This document shows, in pieces, positions 1-6,919 of a stretch of 14,324 nt of DNA. Every line of letters begins with the position of its first letter. Position 1 is the stretch's first letter. Below the pieces are notes generated by a model that was given only the letters and a program-made list of their open reading frames with translations, had not been told where the DNA came from and searched no databases. The stretch comes from an uncultured Eubacteriales bacterium (GTDB lineage Bacteria; Bacillota; Clostridia; Oscillospirales; CAG-382), in assembly GCA_934479825.1 (NCBI GenBank), contig CAKSOW010000046.1, forward strand, positions 1 to 14,324, read 5' to 3'. A program made the position numbers and the translations under genes.

Positions 1-47
1 AAAAGCGGAGCTTTTTGGCATGTGGCGCGAGCGTACGAATCTGTTTC

Positions 48-113
48 CGTGTCGTAAAACGCAGTTTTGCGACACGCCCATGCACCGGTAAATACCGGTG
101 CATATTTTATTTT
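48..113 (+). terminator. Two consecutive hairpins; the second is an intrinsic terminator
   Basis: The first hairpin pairs 48-60 with 64-76 (13 bp including one G-T pair, loop GCA). The second pairs 80-90 with 93-103, a perfect 11-bp palindrome built on ATGCACCGGTA with a tiny AA centre, followed by the T-rich run ATTTTATTTTT. This fits termination of a gene lying left of the window. A shorter AAAAGC/GCTTTT hairpin sits at 1-15. No coding sequence or tRNA is visible in 1-167. Confidence 0.65.
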
Positions 114-128
114 TCCCTGTAATATACT
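100..128 (+). promoter_or_regulatory. Possible sigma-E promoter of spoIIP
   Basis: GCATATT at 100-106, then 14 nt, then AATATACT at 121-128. This resembles the mother-cell sigma-E pattern (about KMATATT, 14 nt, CATACAMT): the -35 fits fully and the -10 fits at 6 of 8 positions. Sigma-E is the factor known to transcribe spoIIP in Bacillus, so the match makes biological sense. The -35 overlaps the end of the upstream terminator stem. A start near 135 would leave about 33 nt to the ATG. The match is by eye only. Confidence 0.4.
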
Positions 129-167
129 ATTACATGTTAAAGTAAATGACTGCAAGGAGGAGGGCAC

Positions 168-1682
168 ATGATCTATACCAAGGTGACCGTTCCGACAACC
201 ACCCAAAATTCCGAAAAAAGAAAAACACCGGCTAAACCGTCGGGTTCGTCTCAAAGCCTCGCTTCTTATGAAAAAACCTTCGTTTTCAACGCCAAAAGAA
301 GTACCGCTCCTGCAAAACAAACGCCGGACAAGACGGAAAACAGCTTTGCCAAAACCGCCGAAATGCCGGAAATGCCGATTCATAAACCAGAAATCGTCAT
401 GACCGAACCGGAATCCGACATCAAAAACGTCCGTTTTTCCGAAAACACCAGATCCGCTTTTTCCCATTCTTCGCAAGAACACACCCTTTTTGAAAGATTC
501 CTGCCGCTTTCCGGCAAATTTGCACTTTTGGCGGCTTTGTGCATGATATCCTTTTTGTTCGGCTGTACGGTGACTGACCGCAAGCTCTGCCGCGTCATGA
601 TTGCCGTCAGCGCGGCCGCGTCCGGACGGATTCCCGATACGCCTATCTCGGACACTTACGAAAGCGTTGCCAATGCGGTGAAAGCGGAATCTTCCGCCTC
701 GGACAAAACGGAAACCTTTTATCGAAAATACGAAACGTCTCCCTTGCCCTCCGCCGATTCTGTGGATTACCTTGCCGCACATGCCGGTTCCCTCCCGGAT
801 GATTCCTCCGAAACCACGCCTCTTTCGGACAGTTCCGATACGTCCGTACCGGTGCAGACAACCGAAAACGGAAAAATCGGTTCGGATTCCGCCGTTTTGT
901 ATCCGGTGATAAAAAGCGATCTGCGCGCCAAAGATCTGTGTTCCCTTTCCAATGAAACGCGGTACACCCCGGACGTACAGTCGCTCATGCAGATGACGCC
1001 CGGCGCGCTCCAAGATTTGTCGCTTGACGGAAATCCCCTTGTTCTCATCGTACACACCCACGGCACAGAGTGCTACAATGAATGCGCAACAGACGGCTAT
1101 TATGACGCGTCTCAGCCGGTGCGGAACGAGGACATTTCCCAGAATGTCGTGAGCGTCGGCACTTCTCTTGCCGAGGTGTTGAACGATTTCGGCATTTCCA
1201 CCATACATGACACGACCATGTGCGATAAAGACTCGTTTGTCCGCGCCTATAAAACCTCAGCGGCGCTTGTGAAATCGTATTTGGAACAATATCCGTCCAT
1301 TCGCTTTGTAATCGATCTGCACCGCGATTCGATCTCTTCCCCGGACGGTTCCGCTACCGCGCCCCTGTTTTCCTTTGCCGGGGAAGACGCGGCACAGCTC
1401 ATGCTTGTCGTAGGCACCAATGCCGCCGGCGCTTCGCATCCGAATTGGAGTGACAACCTGTCTCTGGCACTGCATGTTGAAAAGCAGCTTTTCGCCGACT
1501 ATCCCGGAATGTTCCGGCATATCAATCTTCGTTCGGCAAGCTTCAACCAACAGCTTTCAAACGGTTATCTTCTTTTGGAATGCGGTGCGTTTGCCAACAG
1601 CCGCGAACAGGCCGAACGCGCGGCAAAATTGTTCGGCACGGGATTTGCACGCCTGATTCTTCAAGCGGCGAAAAATAAATAG
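168..1682 (+). CDS. spoIIP: Stage II sporulation protein P (SpoIIP), peptidoglycan hydrolase
   Basis: SpoIIP is the amidase/endopeptidase of the SpoIID-SpoIIM-SpoIIP engulfment machine. It cuts septal peptidoglycan so the mother-cell membrane can migrate around the forespore. The 504-residue product has a polar, Lys/Thr/Ser/Pro-rich N-terminal segment (1-115), one membrane helix at about 117-137 and an acidic, Ser-rich linker (about 160-260). The catalytic domain (about 280-500) carries HTHGTE (His296, His298, Glu301), DLHRDS (383-388) and LLLECG (Glu471), the expected zinc-hydrolase signatures. The ATG at 168 follows AAGGAGG (154-160) at ideal spacing. The family is usually about 400 residues, so the extra length is the cytoplasmic N-terminus and the linker. 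The gene stands alone, with a possible sigma-E promoter upstream. The family call is firm; the function of the N-terminal segment is unknown. Confidence 0.95.
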   Translation: MIYTKVTVPTTTQNSEKRKTPAKPSGSSQSLASYEKTFVFNAKRSTAPAKQTPDKTENSFAKTAEMPEMPIHKPEIVMTEPESDIKNVRFSENTRSAFSHSSQEHTLFERFLPLSGKFALLAALCMISFLFGCTVTDRKLCRVMIAVSAAASGRIPDTPISDTYESVANAVKAESSASDKTETFYRKYETSPLPSADSVDYLAAHAGSLPDDSSETTPLSDSSDTSVPVQTTENGKIGSDSAVLYPVIKSDLRAKDLCSLSNETRYTPDVQSLMQMTPGALQDLSLDGNPLVLIVHTHGTECYNECATDGYYDASQPVRNEDISQNVVSVGTSLAEVLNDFGISTIHDTTMCDKDSFVRAYKTSAALVKSYLEQYPSIRFVIDLHRDSISSPDGSATAPLFSFAGEDAAQLMLVVGTNAAGASHPNWSDNLSLALHVEKQLFADYPGMFRHINLRSASFNQQLSNGYLLLECGAFANSREQAERAAKLFGTGFARLILQAAKNK

Positions 1683-1764
1683 TTTTCCGGTTTCTGCATA
1701 AAACTCACCTTTTACATAATTCTGCGGCTTTTGCCTGCGGAAAATTTATATGTAAGAGGAAATT

Positions 1765-2193
1765 ATGCGAAATCCTGTAAAACTTTCACACACACGATTC
1801 GTTCGGAATGCCGCGGAAAGCGGCACGGTTTTTGCTTTCGGTGCGTTTGCATATTTGTTTATGGAGCTTTTTTGGCGCGGTCACAGCCATTTTACGATGT
1901 TTTTGGCCGGAGGAATCTGTTTTTTTCTAATCTATGAGGGAGAAAAACGGTTAGGAGACTATGCCGTGTTTACGAGGTGCGTGATCTATGCCTATCTGAT
2001 CACCGCTGTGGAACTTATTTTCGGTGTGGTATTCAATCTGATCTTAAAATGGAATGTATGGGATTATTCCGACCGTGCGCTCAACCTATGGGGACAGATT
2101 TGTCCGCTGTTTTTCTTTCTTTGGATCGGGGTTTCGTATCTTGCCGTCAAGGCGGCGCACTTCATTCGCCGCTTTTTTGCGAAAACAAGATGA
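1765..2193 (+). CDS. Small integral membrane protein, CmpB-like (putative ABC-transporter type IV family)
   Basis: The 142-residue product has four hydrophobic stretches at about 20-39, 43-58, 67-92 and 106-130, and a basic C-terminal tail (HFIRRFFAKTR) likely on the cytoplasmic side. Two features recall the small CmpB-type membrane family of Firmicutes: a glutamate-containing third helix, and the NVWDYSDRALNLWGQICPL stretch just before the fourth helix (aromatic WDYS, then N-x-x-G-Q-I-C). That family is annotated 'putative ABC-transporter type IV', but a transport role is not well established. The ATG at 1765 follows AAGAGGA (1754-1760). The gene is 82 nt after spoIIP on the same strand with no clear terminator or promoter between, so read-through from spoIIP is possible. 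No ATPase partner is nearby. Function is not known. Confidence 0.75.
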   Translation: MRNPVKLSHTRFVRNAAESGTVFAFGAFAYLFMELFWRGHSHFTMFLAGGICFFLIYEGEKRLGDYAVFTRCVIYAYLITAVELIFGVVFNLILKWNVWDYSDRALNLWGQICPLFFFLWIGVSYLAVKAAHFIRRFFAKTR

Positions 2194-2283
2194 AAATTTG
2201 CATAAGAATCCGGTTGTAATATGCAAAAAAATGATAAATCCAACAGAAATTCAAATATCCCCCTGTAAAATCGCATATTTTTA

Positions 2284-2312
2284 TTGACAAGCCGCCACAA
2301 TGGTTGTATAAT
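2284..2312 (+). promoter_or_regulatory. Consensus sigma-A promoter of serC-serA
   Basis: TTGACA (2284-2289), 17 nt, TATAAT (2307-2312): a perfect vegetative promoter with ideal spacing. Transcription would start near 2319, giving a leader of about 72 nt. I saw no T-box or riboswitch in the leader, so expression looks constitutive and strong. Its position also excludes the in-frame ATG at 2304 as the serC start. Confidence 0.85.
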
Positions 2313-2390
2313 AAATTATCCGTCGAAACGAATGCGTCACGGCGGAAATTTTATTATTTTTATCTTCATAAACACGGAGGTTACGCGCAC

Positions 2391-3473
2391 ATGAGCAGAA
2401 TTTACAATTTTTCCGCAGGTCCGTCCATGCTCCCGCTCGAAGTTCTCGAACAGGCGGCATCTGAAATGACTGATTACAACGGTTCAGGAATGTCAGTTAT
2501 GGAGATGAGCCATCGATCTCCCGTTTATGATGCTATCATCAAGCAAACCGAGGCAGATTTCCGCACACTCATGAACATTCCGGACAACTACAAGGTTCTC
2601 TTTTTACAGGGCGGCGCTTCCACCCAATTTGCCGCCGTTCCGCTCAACCTTATGAAAACCGGCAAGGCTGATTATGTCGTATCCGGTCAGTTCTCCAAGA
2701 AAGCCTTCAAGGAAGCCCAAAAGTACGGCGACGCGAAATGCATCGCTTCCTCCGAGGACAGAACTTTCTCCTATATTCCGGAAATTACGCCGGATATGGT
2801 TCGTCCCGATGCCGACTATGTTCACGTCTGCTACAACAACACGATCTTCGGCACGAAATATCCCGAAGTTCCGAACGTGGGCGACAAGGTGCTTGTGGCC
2901 GATATGTCGTCCTGCATCACCAGTGAACCGGTCGATGTGACCAAGTTCGGTGTGATCTACGCCGGCGCTCAAAAGAACATGGCTCCTGCCGGTCTTACTG
3001 TTGTCATTATCCGCGAGGATTTACTTGGCTTTGCCCGTCCCGAAACGCCTACCATGCTCGACTATAAGGTTATGGCAGACAACGATTCCATGTACAACAC
3101 GCCGCCCTGCTACACCATATATATTGCAGGCCTTGTCTACAAGTGGGCGCTTAAAAACGGCGGACTTACCGCTATGAAAGAGAGAAACGAAAAGAAAGCA
3201 AAGCTTCTCTACGATTATCTTGATTCTTCCAAACTCTTCAAACCGACCGCCGAAAAGAAATACCGTTCCATGATGAACGCTTGCTTTGTCACCGGCGATG
3301 CAGAGCTTGACAAGAAGTTCTGCAAAGAGGCCGCTGAAAACGGACTTTCCAACCTCAAAGGCCACAGAAGCGTCGGCGGTATGCGTGCGTCCATCTATAA
3401 CGCTATGCCGTATGAGGGTGTAGAAAAACTCGTAGAATTCATGAAGAAATTTGAAGCGGAGAATCTGAAATAA
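2391..3473 (+). CDS. serC: Phosphoserine aminotransferase
   Basis: SerC is a cytosolic PLP enzyme that converts 3-phosphohydroxypyruvate and glutamate to O-phosphoserine and 2-oxoglutarate, the second step of serine synthesis. The 360-residue product begins MSRIYNFSAGPSMLP, the classical SerC N-terminus, and has the family's usual length. Further landmarks are SHRSP (about 41-45), FLQGGAST in the cofactor-phosphate region, ADMSS before the active site, AGAQKN with the Schiff-base lysine at Lys195, and the C-terminal substrate-binding stretch GHRSVGGMRASIYNA. The ATG at 2391 is chosen because it follows ACGGAGG (2374-2380) and matches the family start; an upstream in-frame ATG at 2304 overlaps the promoter. 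serA follows after 30 nt, so the pair is an operon supplying steps one and two. serB is not in the window. Confidence 0.97.
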   Translation: MSRIYNFSAGPSMLPLEVLEQAASEMTDYNGSGMSVMEMSHRSPVYDAIIKQTEADFRTLMNIPDNYKVLFLQGGASTQFAAVPLNLMKTGKADYVVSGQFSKKAFKEAQKYGDAKCIASSEDRTFSYIPEITPDMVRPDADYVHVCYNNTIFGTKYPEVPNVGDKVLVADMSSCITSEPVDVTKFGVIYAGAQKNMAPAGLTVVIIREDLLGFARPETPTMLDYKVMADNDSMYNTPPCYTIYIAGLVYKWALKNGGLTAMKERNEKKAKLLYDYLDSSKLFKPTAEKKYRSMMNACFVTGDAELDKKFCKEAAENGLSNLKGHRSVGGMRASIYNAMPYEGVEKLVEFMKKFEAENLK

Positions 3474-3503
3474 ACCGTTTCTTAAAAAGGATAGGTACAT
3501 ATC

Positions 3504-4667
3504 ATGACAAATATCAAATTATTGAATAAAATTGCTGCATGCGGCACGTCGCTCTTTGACGACAAGCGCTACAACGTCGGCGAAAATGTGGAAAATCCCG
3601 ATGCGATTATGGTTCGTTCGGCCGCCATGCACGATATGACGTTCGGCGATGAATTACTTGCCATCGCACGCGCCGGCGCCGGCGTCAACAACATTCCGAT
3701 CGACAAGTGCTCCGAAAAGGGGATTGTCGTATTCAACACGCCCGGCGCCAATGCCAACGCGGTAAAGGAATTAGCTGTGGCGGCCCTTCTTCTTGCATCG
3801 CGCAAAATTGTGGACGGTATCAACTGGGCACAGACGCTTGCTGGAAATGAAGATGTAGCCAAGGCGGTCGAAAAGGGAAAGAGCGCGTTTGTCGGACCGG
3901 AAATTGCCGGAAAAACGCTCGGTATTATCGGACTTGGTGCAATCGGTGCACAGCTTGCCAACGCCGCAACGCATCTCGGCATGAAAGTCTACGGCTATGA
4001 CCCGTACATCACGGTCGATGCCGCCTGGTCGCTTTCCAAATCGGTCAACCGTGCCAAAACGCTTGCCGCTATTTATGAAAACTGCGACTATATTTCGATT
4101 CATGTTCCGTCCACGCCCGAAACCAAGGGTATGATCAACGAGACCTCGATCTCCTGCATGAAAGACGGTGTACGTCTGCTGAATCTTGCCAGAGCTGATC
4201 TTGTGAATGCCGATGCAGTGAAAAAGGCGCTTGAAAGCGGCAAAGTAGCAAGCTATGTGACCGATTTCCCGACAGCAGAAGTTTTAGGCGTACCGGGCAT
4301 TGTCACCATTCCGCATCTTGGCGCGTCCACGCCGGAATCGGAGGACAACTGTGCGGTCATGGCGGCGACGGAGTTGATCGATTACCTTGAAAGCGGCAAC
4401 ATCAAGAACAGCGTCAACTTCCCGGAAGCGGTCATTCCCCACACCGGCGATGCAAGACTGTGCGTGTTCCACAAGAACGTTCCGGCCATGGTTGCTCAGA
4501 TTTCGACGGTTCTGTCGGACAACAAGATCAACATTGCCAACATGATCAACTGCTCCAAGAAAGACAACGCTTACACGCTTATTGAAGTCAACGGCGATCT
4601 GCCCGAAGAAGCAGTGAAAAAAATCAAGGGACTGGAAAACATCACGCGGATAAGAGTCATCAAGTAA
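3504..4667 (+). CDS. serA: D-3-phosphoglycerate dehydrogenase with C-terminal ACT domain
   Basis: SerA oxidises 3-phosphoglycerate to 3-phosphohydroxypyruvate with NAD+, the committed step of serine synthesis. The 387-residue product is the short SerA form with one ACT domain and no intervening domain. The NAD-binding fold has GLGAIG at 143-148 followed by an acidic residue in YGYDP. The catalytic triad of the D-2-hydroxyacid dehydrogenases is visible as Arg230 (NLARAD), Glu259 (FPTAEV) and His271 (IPHLGAST). The ACT domain starts at about 319 (LCVFHKNVPAMVAQ) and runs to the end, suggesting feedback control by serine. The site before the ATG is modest (AAAAAGGATAGG, 3485-3496), as expected for a downstream operon gene. 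A hairpin (4697-4718) without a T-run and then a terminator follow. Confidence 0.96.
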   Translation: MTNIKLLNKIAACGTSLFDDKRYNVGENVENPDAIMVRSAAMHDMTFGDELLAIARAGAGVNNIPIDKCSEKGIVVFNTPGANANAVKELAVAALLLASRKIVDGINWAQTLAGNEDVAKAVEKGKSAFVGPEIAGKTLGIIGLGAIGAQLANAATHLGMKVYGYDPYITVDAAWSLSKSVNRAKTLAAIYENCDYISIHVPSTPETKGMINETSISCMKDGVRLLNLARADLVNADAVKKALESGKVASYVTDFPTAEVLGVPGIVTIPHLGASTPESEDNCAVMAATELIDYLESGNIKNSVNFPEAVIPHTGDARLCVFHKNVPAMVAQISTVLSDNKINIANMINCSKKDNAYTLIEVNGDLPEEAVKKIKGLENITRIRVIK

Positions 4668-4737
4668 CTTTCCGGGTCCTTGTCCGTAAGGAAAACGCGG
4701 CTTATATAAAAAAGCCGCACAAAAAGATTTGAATTTT

Positions 4738-4774
4738 AAGCCGCACGGTGCGTTTTATGCGCCGTGCGGCTTTT
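4738..4774 (+). terminator. Terminator after serC-serA
   Basis: Left arm 4738-4748 (AAGCCGCACGG) pairs perfectly with 4762-4772, extended by TGCG/TGCG with two G-T pairs (15 bp in all, loop TTTTA), and followed by TTTT. The arm is identical to that of the terminator at 9827-9864, while the inner stem differs, so the two are copies of one hairpin family. A weaker hairpin (4697-4703 with 4712-4718) lies between serA and this one. Confidence 0.8.
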
Positions 4775-4924
4775 CCTATTCTCACGCGAAGCGTGAGTGG
4801 CAGTCCCGCGAGAGGCGGCTGGGAGCCTTGGTTACTTTTGCGAAAGTAACCAAAGAGGCAGTTTGGAATTGCCTTTCTTTTCCGGAAAGCCCGGAAAGAG
4901 TGCTTTTCGTTTTACGAAAAGCAT

Positions 4925-5011
4925 AAAAGGGACGTTTTTACGTTCTTTTTGCTTCTGCAAAAAGAACCAAAAAGCAGCCGGGGCTAACGCCCTGCGACCT
5001 CGGTTCAAAGC
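4925..5011 (+). repeat. Inner part of left arm of locus 1 (copy A)
   Basis: This segment is nearly identical to the reverse complement of 5620-5705, with about seven differences or gaps by eye. It contains hairpin 4942-4967 (GTTCTTTTTGC / GCAAAAAGAAC, loop TTCT), the conserved linker CCAAAAAGCAGCCGG, mini-hairpin GGGC-TAAC-GCCC (4981-4992) and CTGCGACCTCGGTTCAAAGC. Together with its partner it forms an inverted repeat of about 86 bp per arm around a spacer of about 600 bp. Confidence 0.85.
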
Positions 5012-5081
5012 TCTGTACAGGAATGTTTTTGATAGAATTTGTAGCTTTCAGCGTCTGAAACAGCTTTCAGGCTTTGAACCG
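5001..5081 (+). repeat. Core A, 81 nt, bounded by 11-bp inverted repeats
   Basis: CGGTTCAAAGC (5001-5011) and GCTTTGAACCG (5071-5081) are perfect inverted repeats 59 nt apart. The same 59-nt spacing and a related interior (TCTGnACAGG..., ATAGAA, AAACAG) occur in core C at 13520-13600, so A and C are one subtype. The sequence after the right repeat, GTGCGAAAGGG, is shared with core D. Confidence 0.85.
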
Positions 5082-5515
5082 GTGCGAAAGGGAAACCGTA
5101 GATTAGACGCAAAATCGGGTTTTGCGGGAAATTGAAGTTGTAGCGCGTGCTTGCCGCCGCAAACGGTCGATGAAAAGGAAAGTTGCACGTTATCTTTGTT
5201 GCGGCGGAAAAGGGAAATTAGAGTAGGTTGAGTGGAAAAGTTGGAGCAAAATCATGGCATGACACAAAAGGGATGTGGGCTGGTGGAAAGTTTGAGATTT
5301 TTCCAAAATGTTTTCGTGTGCGGATAACAGGAATTTTTGCATTTTTACCTCAAACTATCCGTTTTTCTAAATAATAACGTCCTGTTCTCTCAAAAACAGA
5401 TGCCCACCAAACTTTCCCATTTTCTGAAACACATAACCTACTGTCCGCCCAAATCAAAGCTTGCCTTTTTATAAAAAATCGTGAATCCTTCCGCAGTAAA
5501 ACCACCGTCTCGCAC
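5082..5515. repeat. Interior of locus 1, homologous to the inverted interior of locus 2
   Basis: This stretch has no recognisable gene. Positions 5382-5475 match 13641-13734 in reverse orientation over 94 nt without a gap, with 12 mismatches by eye. A 21-nt block at 5185-5205 is identical to the reverse complement of 13857-13877. In the only long frame across the 94-nt block the changes are not concentrated at third codon positions, and the 73-residue open frame (5350-5571, minus) has no family signature, so I treat it as non-coding. Confidence 0.75.
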
Positions 5516-5630
5516 CGGTTCAAAATACTCCGAGCTATATTGCACAAGGTTACAAATTTTCGCAAAAACATCTTGATAGTCGCAGAGCTTGCGATTTAGC
5601 AAGTAATCCACCGCTCAGAATTTTGAACCG
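5516..5630 (-). repeat. Core B, 115 nt, bounded by 11-bp inverted repeats
   Basis: CGGTTCAAAAT (5516-5526) and ATTTTGAACCG (5620-5630) are perfect inverted repeats 93 nt apart. In its own (minus) orientation the interior resembles core D (GCGGTGG, AAGAT, TTTTTGC, AAAATTT), so B and D form a longer subtype. The innermost two base pairs (A-T, T-A) differ from those of core A (G-C, C-G) in a compensated way. Confidence 0.85.
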
Positions 5631-5705
5631 AGGTCGCAGGACGAAGTCCCGGCTGCTTTTTGGTTCTTTTTGCAGAAGCAAAAAGAACGTAAAAACGTCT
5701 CTTTT
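5620..5705 (-). repeat. Inner part of right arm of locus 1 (copy B)
   Basis: This is the reverse-complement partner of 4925-5011. It contains hairpin 5663-5688 (GTTCTTTTTGC / GCAAAAAGAAC, loop AGAA) and mini-hairpin GGAC-GAA-GTCC (5639-5649). The third pair of that mini-hairpin differs from the GGGC/GCCC versions in copies A and D, but pairing is kept. Confidence 0.85.
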
Positions 5706-5896
5706 GGTTACTTTTTCGTACAAGCGAAAAAGTAACATTAAAACCGTCCTTTTGGCAACTTTTCGAGAAAAGAAAAGTTTCCCTAAGAGCCTCTTTCCGG
5801 ACTTTTCGAAAAAAGTCAAGCCTCCCAAGCTACCCCTTTTGTTACTTTTCCGAAAAGTAACAACGGCCCCCAGCCGCCCCTCACGGGGCGGCAAAC

Positions 5897-6754
5897 TCAC
5901 GCTGGCGCGTGAGAATCGGCAGGCGGCACAGCCGCCTTTTTCGACGGCAATTCGCCAATGTACTTCTTGTATGTCCGCGTGAAATACGATAGGTTCTCGA
6001 ACCCATACGTCTGCGCCGCCTCGGATACCGACGCCCCCTCGCGGATGCGCCGCTTTGCCTCCTTGCAGCGTGCAATATTGATATATTCCACCGCCGTCTG
6101 ACCGGTCACTCGCTTGAATTCGCGCGCAAAATAATACTTGCTGATCCCGGCATGCGCGGCAATGTCCGCCAAGGAAAGCGGCTCACGCAGATTCTGCCGT
6201 ATGTAGATCATCGCGTCTTTTACACGCTCTGCACCGATATCTTTCGGAAAATCCTTGTCGCGCCCCCGTAACGTGTGTGCTTCTCTTAATGTGATGAGTA
6301 CATCCAATACCGCACGCCGGATCTTTGCCGCCCGGCAGACGCTCGCATCAGCATACGCCCGTCGTACATTTTTGCAGCATTCCGCTAACGCCTCGTCCCG
6401 CACGACCGTTTCAAAAATCAGATTATCCGTATCAATGCCGCATTCTTTGCAAAAATTGTGGTCGATAATCAGGCAATCATACACAAATGTCCCCGTCTCG
6501 GCATAGGTGGCATGCAGAACATGGGAGTTGACCACCACAATCTCATTTTCCGCAAAAGGATAATCGATGGAGTCCAAGCACGCAATGCCGCGTCCTTTGG
6601 TGGCAAACAGCAGCTCTAAGTTGGTATGCCAGTTGGGCAGATCGCGGTTGCCGTAACGCCGGGTATCCATATGAAAGATGAAAGGAATCTGCGGATCGGG
6701 TAAAATATGCGGCTCATACAGCATGTCCGCTTTGTGTTCCGTATTCTTGGACAT
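5897..6754 (-). CDS. AraC-family transcriptional regulator
   Basis: The 285-residue product has an N-terminal cupin-like sensor domain (about 20-150; HMDTRRYGNRDLPNWHTNLELLF is the usual entry to the AraC sugar-sensing barrel). The C-terminal DNA-binding domain (about 179-272) has two helix-turn-helix units, SLADIAAHAGISKYYFAREF (about 194-213) and VSEAAQTYGFENLSYFTRTY (about 243-263). The ATG at 6754 is chosen because AGAGGAAA lies just upstream and it opens the domain; a longer in-frame reading to 7033 would overlap the divergent gene. The gene is divergent from the isomerase/dehydrogenase operon and probably controls it in response to a sugar or derivative. The last 12 residues (AAVPPADSHAPA) and the stop codon come from hairpin-rich repeat DNA, so the C-terminus looks extended by the repeat. 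Confidence 0.92.
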   Translation of the reverse strand: MSKNTEHKADMLYEPHILPDPQIPFIFHMDTRRYGNRDLPNWHTNLELLFATKGRGIACLDSIDYPFAENEIVVVNSHVLHATYAETGTFVYDCLIIDHNFCKECGIDTDNLIFETVVRDEALAECCKNVRRAYADASVCRAAKIRRAVLDVLITLREAHTLRGRDKDFPKDIGAERVKDAMIYIRQNLREPLSLADIAAHAGISKYYFAREFKRVTGQTAVEYINIARCKEAKRRIREGASVSEAAQTYGFENLSYFTRTYKKYIGELPSKKAAVPPADSHAPA

Positions 6755-6811
6755 AGCTTTTTTCCTCTGTAAAAATAGCAATATTGTGTTAAAAAATGAT
6801 AAAAACAGACC

Positions 6812-6840
6812 TTGTTTTTTGTCTGAATCTATTATATAAT
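6812..6840 (+). promoter_or_regulatory. Promoter of the isomerase/dehydrogenase operon
   Basis: TTGTTT (6812-6817), 17 nt, TATAAT (6835-6840), with a start near 6847 and a leader of about 73 nt. The -35 sits between the arms of a short inverted repeat, CAGAC (6806-6810) and GTCTG (6821-6825). An 8-bp inverted repeat, AATCTATT (6826-6833) and AATAGATT (6858-6865), brackets the -10. Either could be an operator for the AraC protein. Confidence 0.7.
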
Positions 6841-6859
6841 GGATTCGTAAAGAAATCAA
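6831..6859 (-). promoter_or_regulatory. Promoter of the AraC gene, overlapping the operon promoter
   Basis: On the minus strand TTGATT (6859-6854), 17 nt, TATAAT (6836-6831). The -10 lies in the self-complementary ATTATATAAT (6831-6840), which also provides the -10 of the plus-strand promoter. RNA polymerase could not hold both promoters at once. Confidence 0.65.
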
Positions 6860-6919
6860 TAGATTTTGCAAAAAAGCCGCTTTGAGGCTTAAAATCCGAA
6901 AAAAAGAGAGGTATTTTTC

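Larger units (their letters stand above)
4781..5913. repeat. Composite hairpin repeat, locus 1 (gene-free, about 1.1 kb)
   Basis: No convincing gene lies here; the few open frames have no recognisable product or ribosome site. Instead the stretch is made of two facing arms. The left arm (4781-5011) carries hairpins 4781-4797 (CTCACGC/GCGTGAG), 4828-4853 (11 bp), 4901-4923 (10 bp), 4942-4967 (11 bp) and 4981-4992. The right arm (5620-5913) carries the same kinds in reverse: 5639-5649, 5663-5688, 5707-5736 (12 bp), 5873-5892 (8 bp) and 5896-5913 (CTCACGC/GCGTGAG). Cores lie at 5001-5081 and 5516-5630, with an interior between them. The right edge enters the AraC gene. Confidence 0.8.

Noticed and set aside
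1..110. tRNA or small RNA gene at the window start
   Set aside because: The hairpins do not form a cloverleaf and there is no T-loop or CCA pattern; a terminator explains them better.
2304..2390. N-terminal extension of serC from the ATG at 2304
   Set aside because: It overlaps the -10 of the consensus promoter, has no ribosome site, and adds residues not found in SerC; the ATG at 2391 has a good ribosome site and the family N-terminus.
2313..2390. T-box or riboswitch in the serC leader
   Set aside because: The leader is only about 72 nt and lacks a specifier stem, a T-box sequence and an attenuator.
3021..3500. 159-residue minus-strand open frame opposite serC
   Set aside because: It is a shadow of the serC coding frame, with no ribosome site or recognisable domain.
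4797..5135. Open frames across the left arm and core A
   Set aside because: They are composed of hairpin repeats translated by chance; no family signature or convincing start.
5350..5571. 73-residue minus-strand open frame in the locus 1 interior
   Set aside because: The homologous block in locus 2 has substitutions at all codon positions and a different stop, and there is no ribosome site or recognisable product.
4781..5913. CRISPR array
   Set aside because: The repeats are hairpins of different sequence and spacing, facing each other, with no regular direct repeats and spacers and no cas gene.
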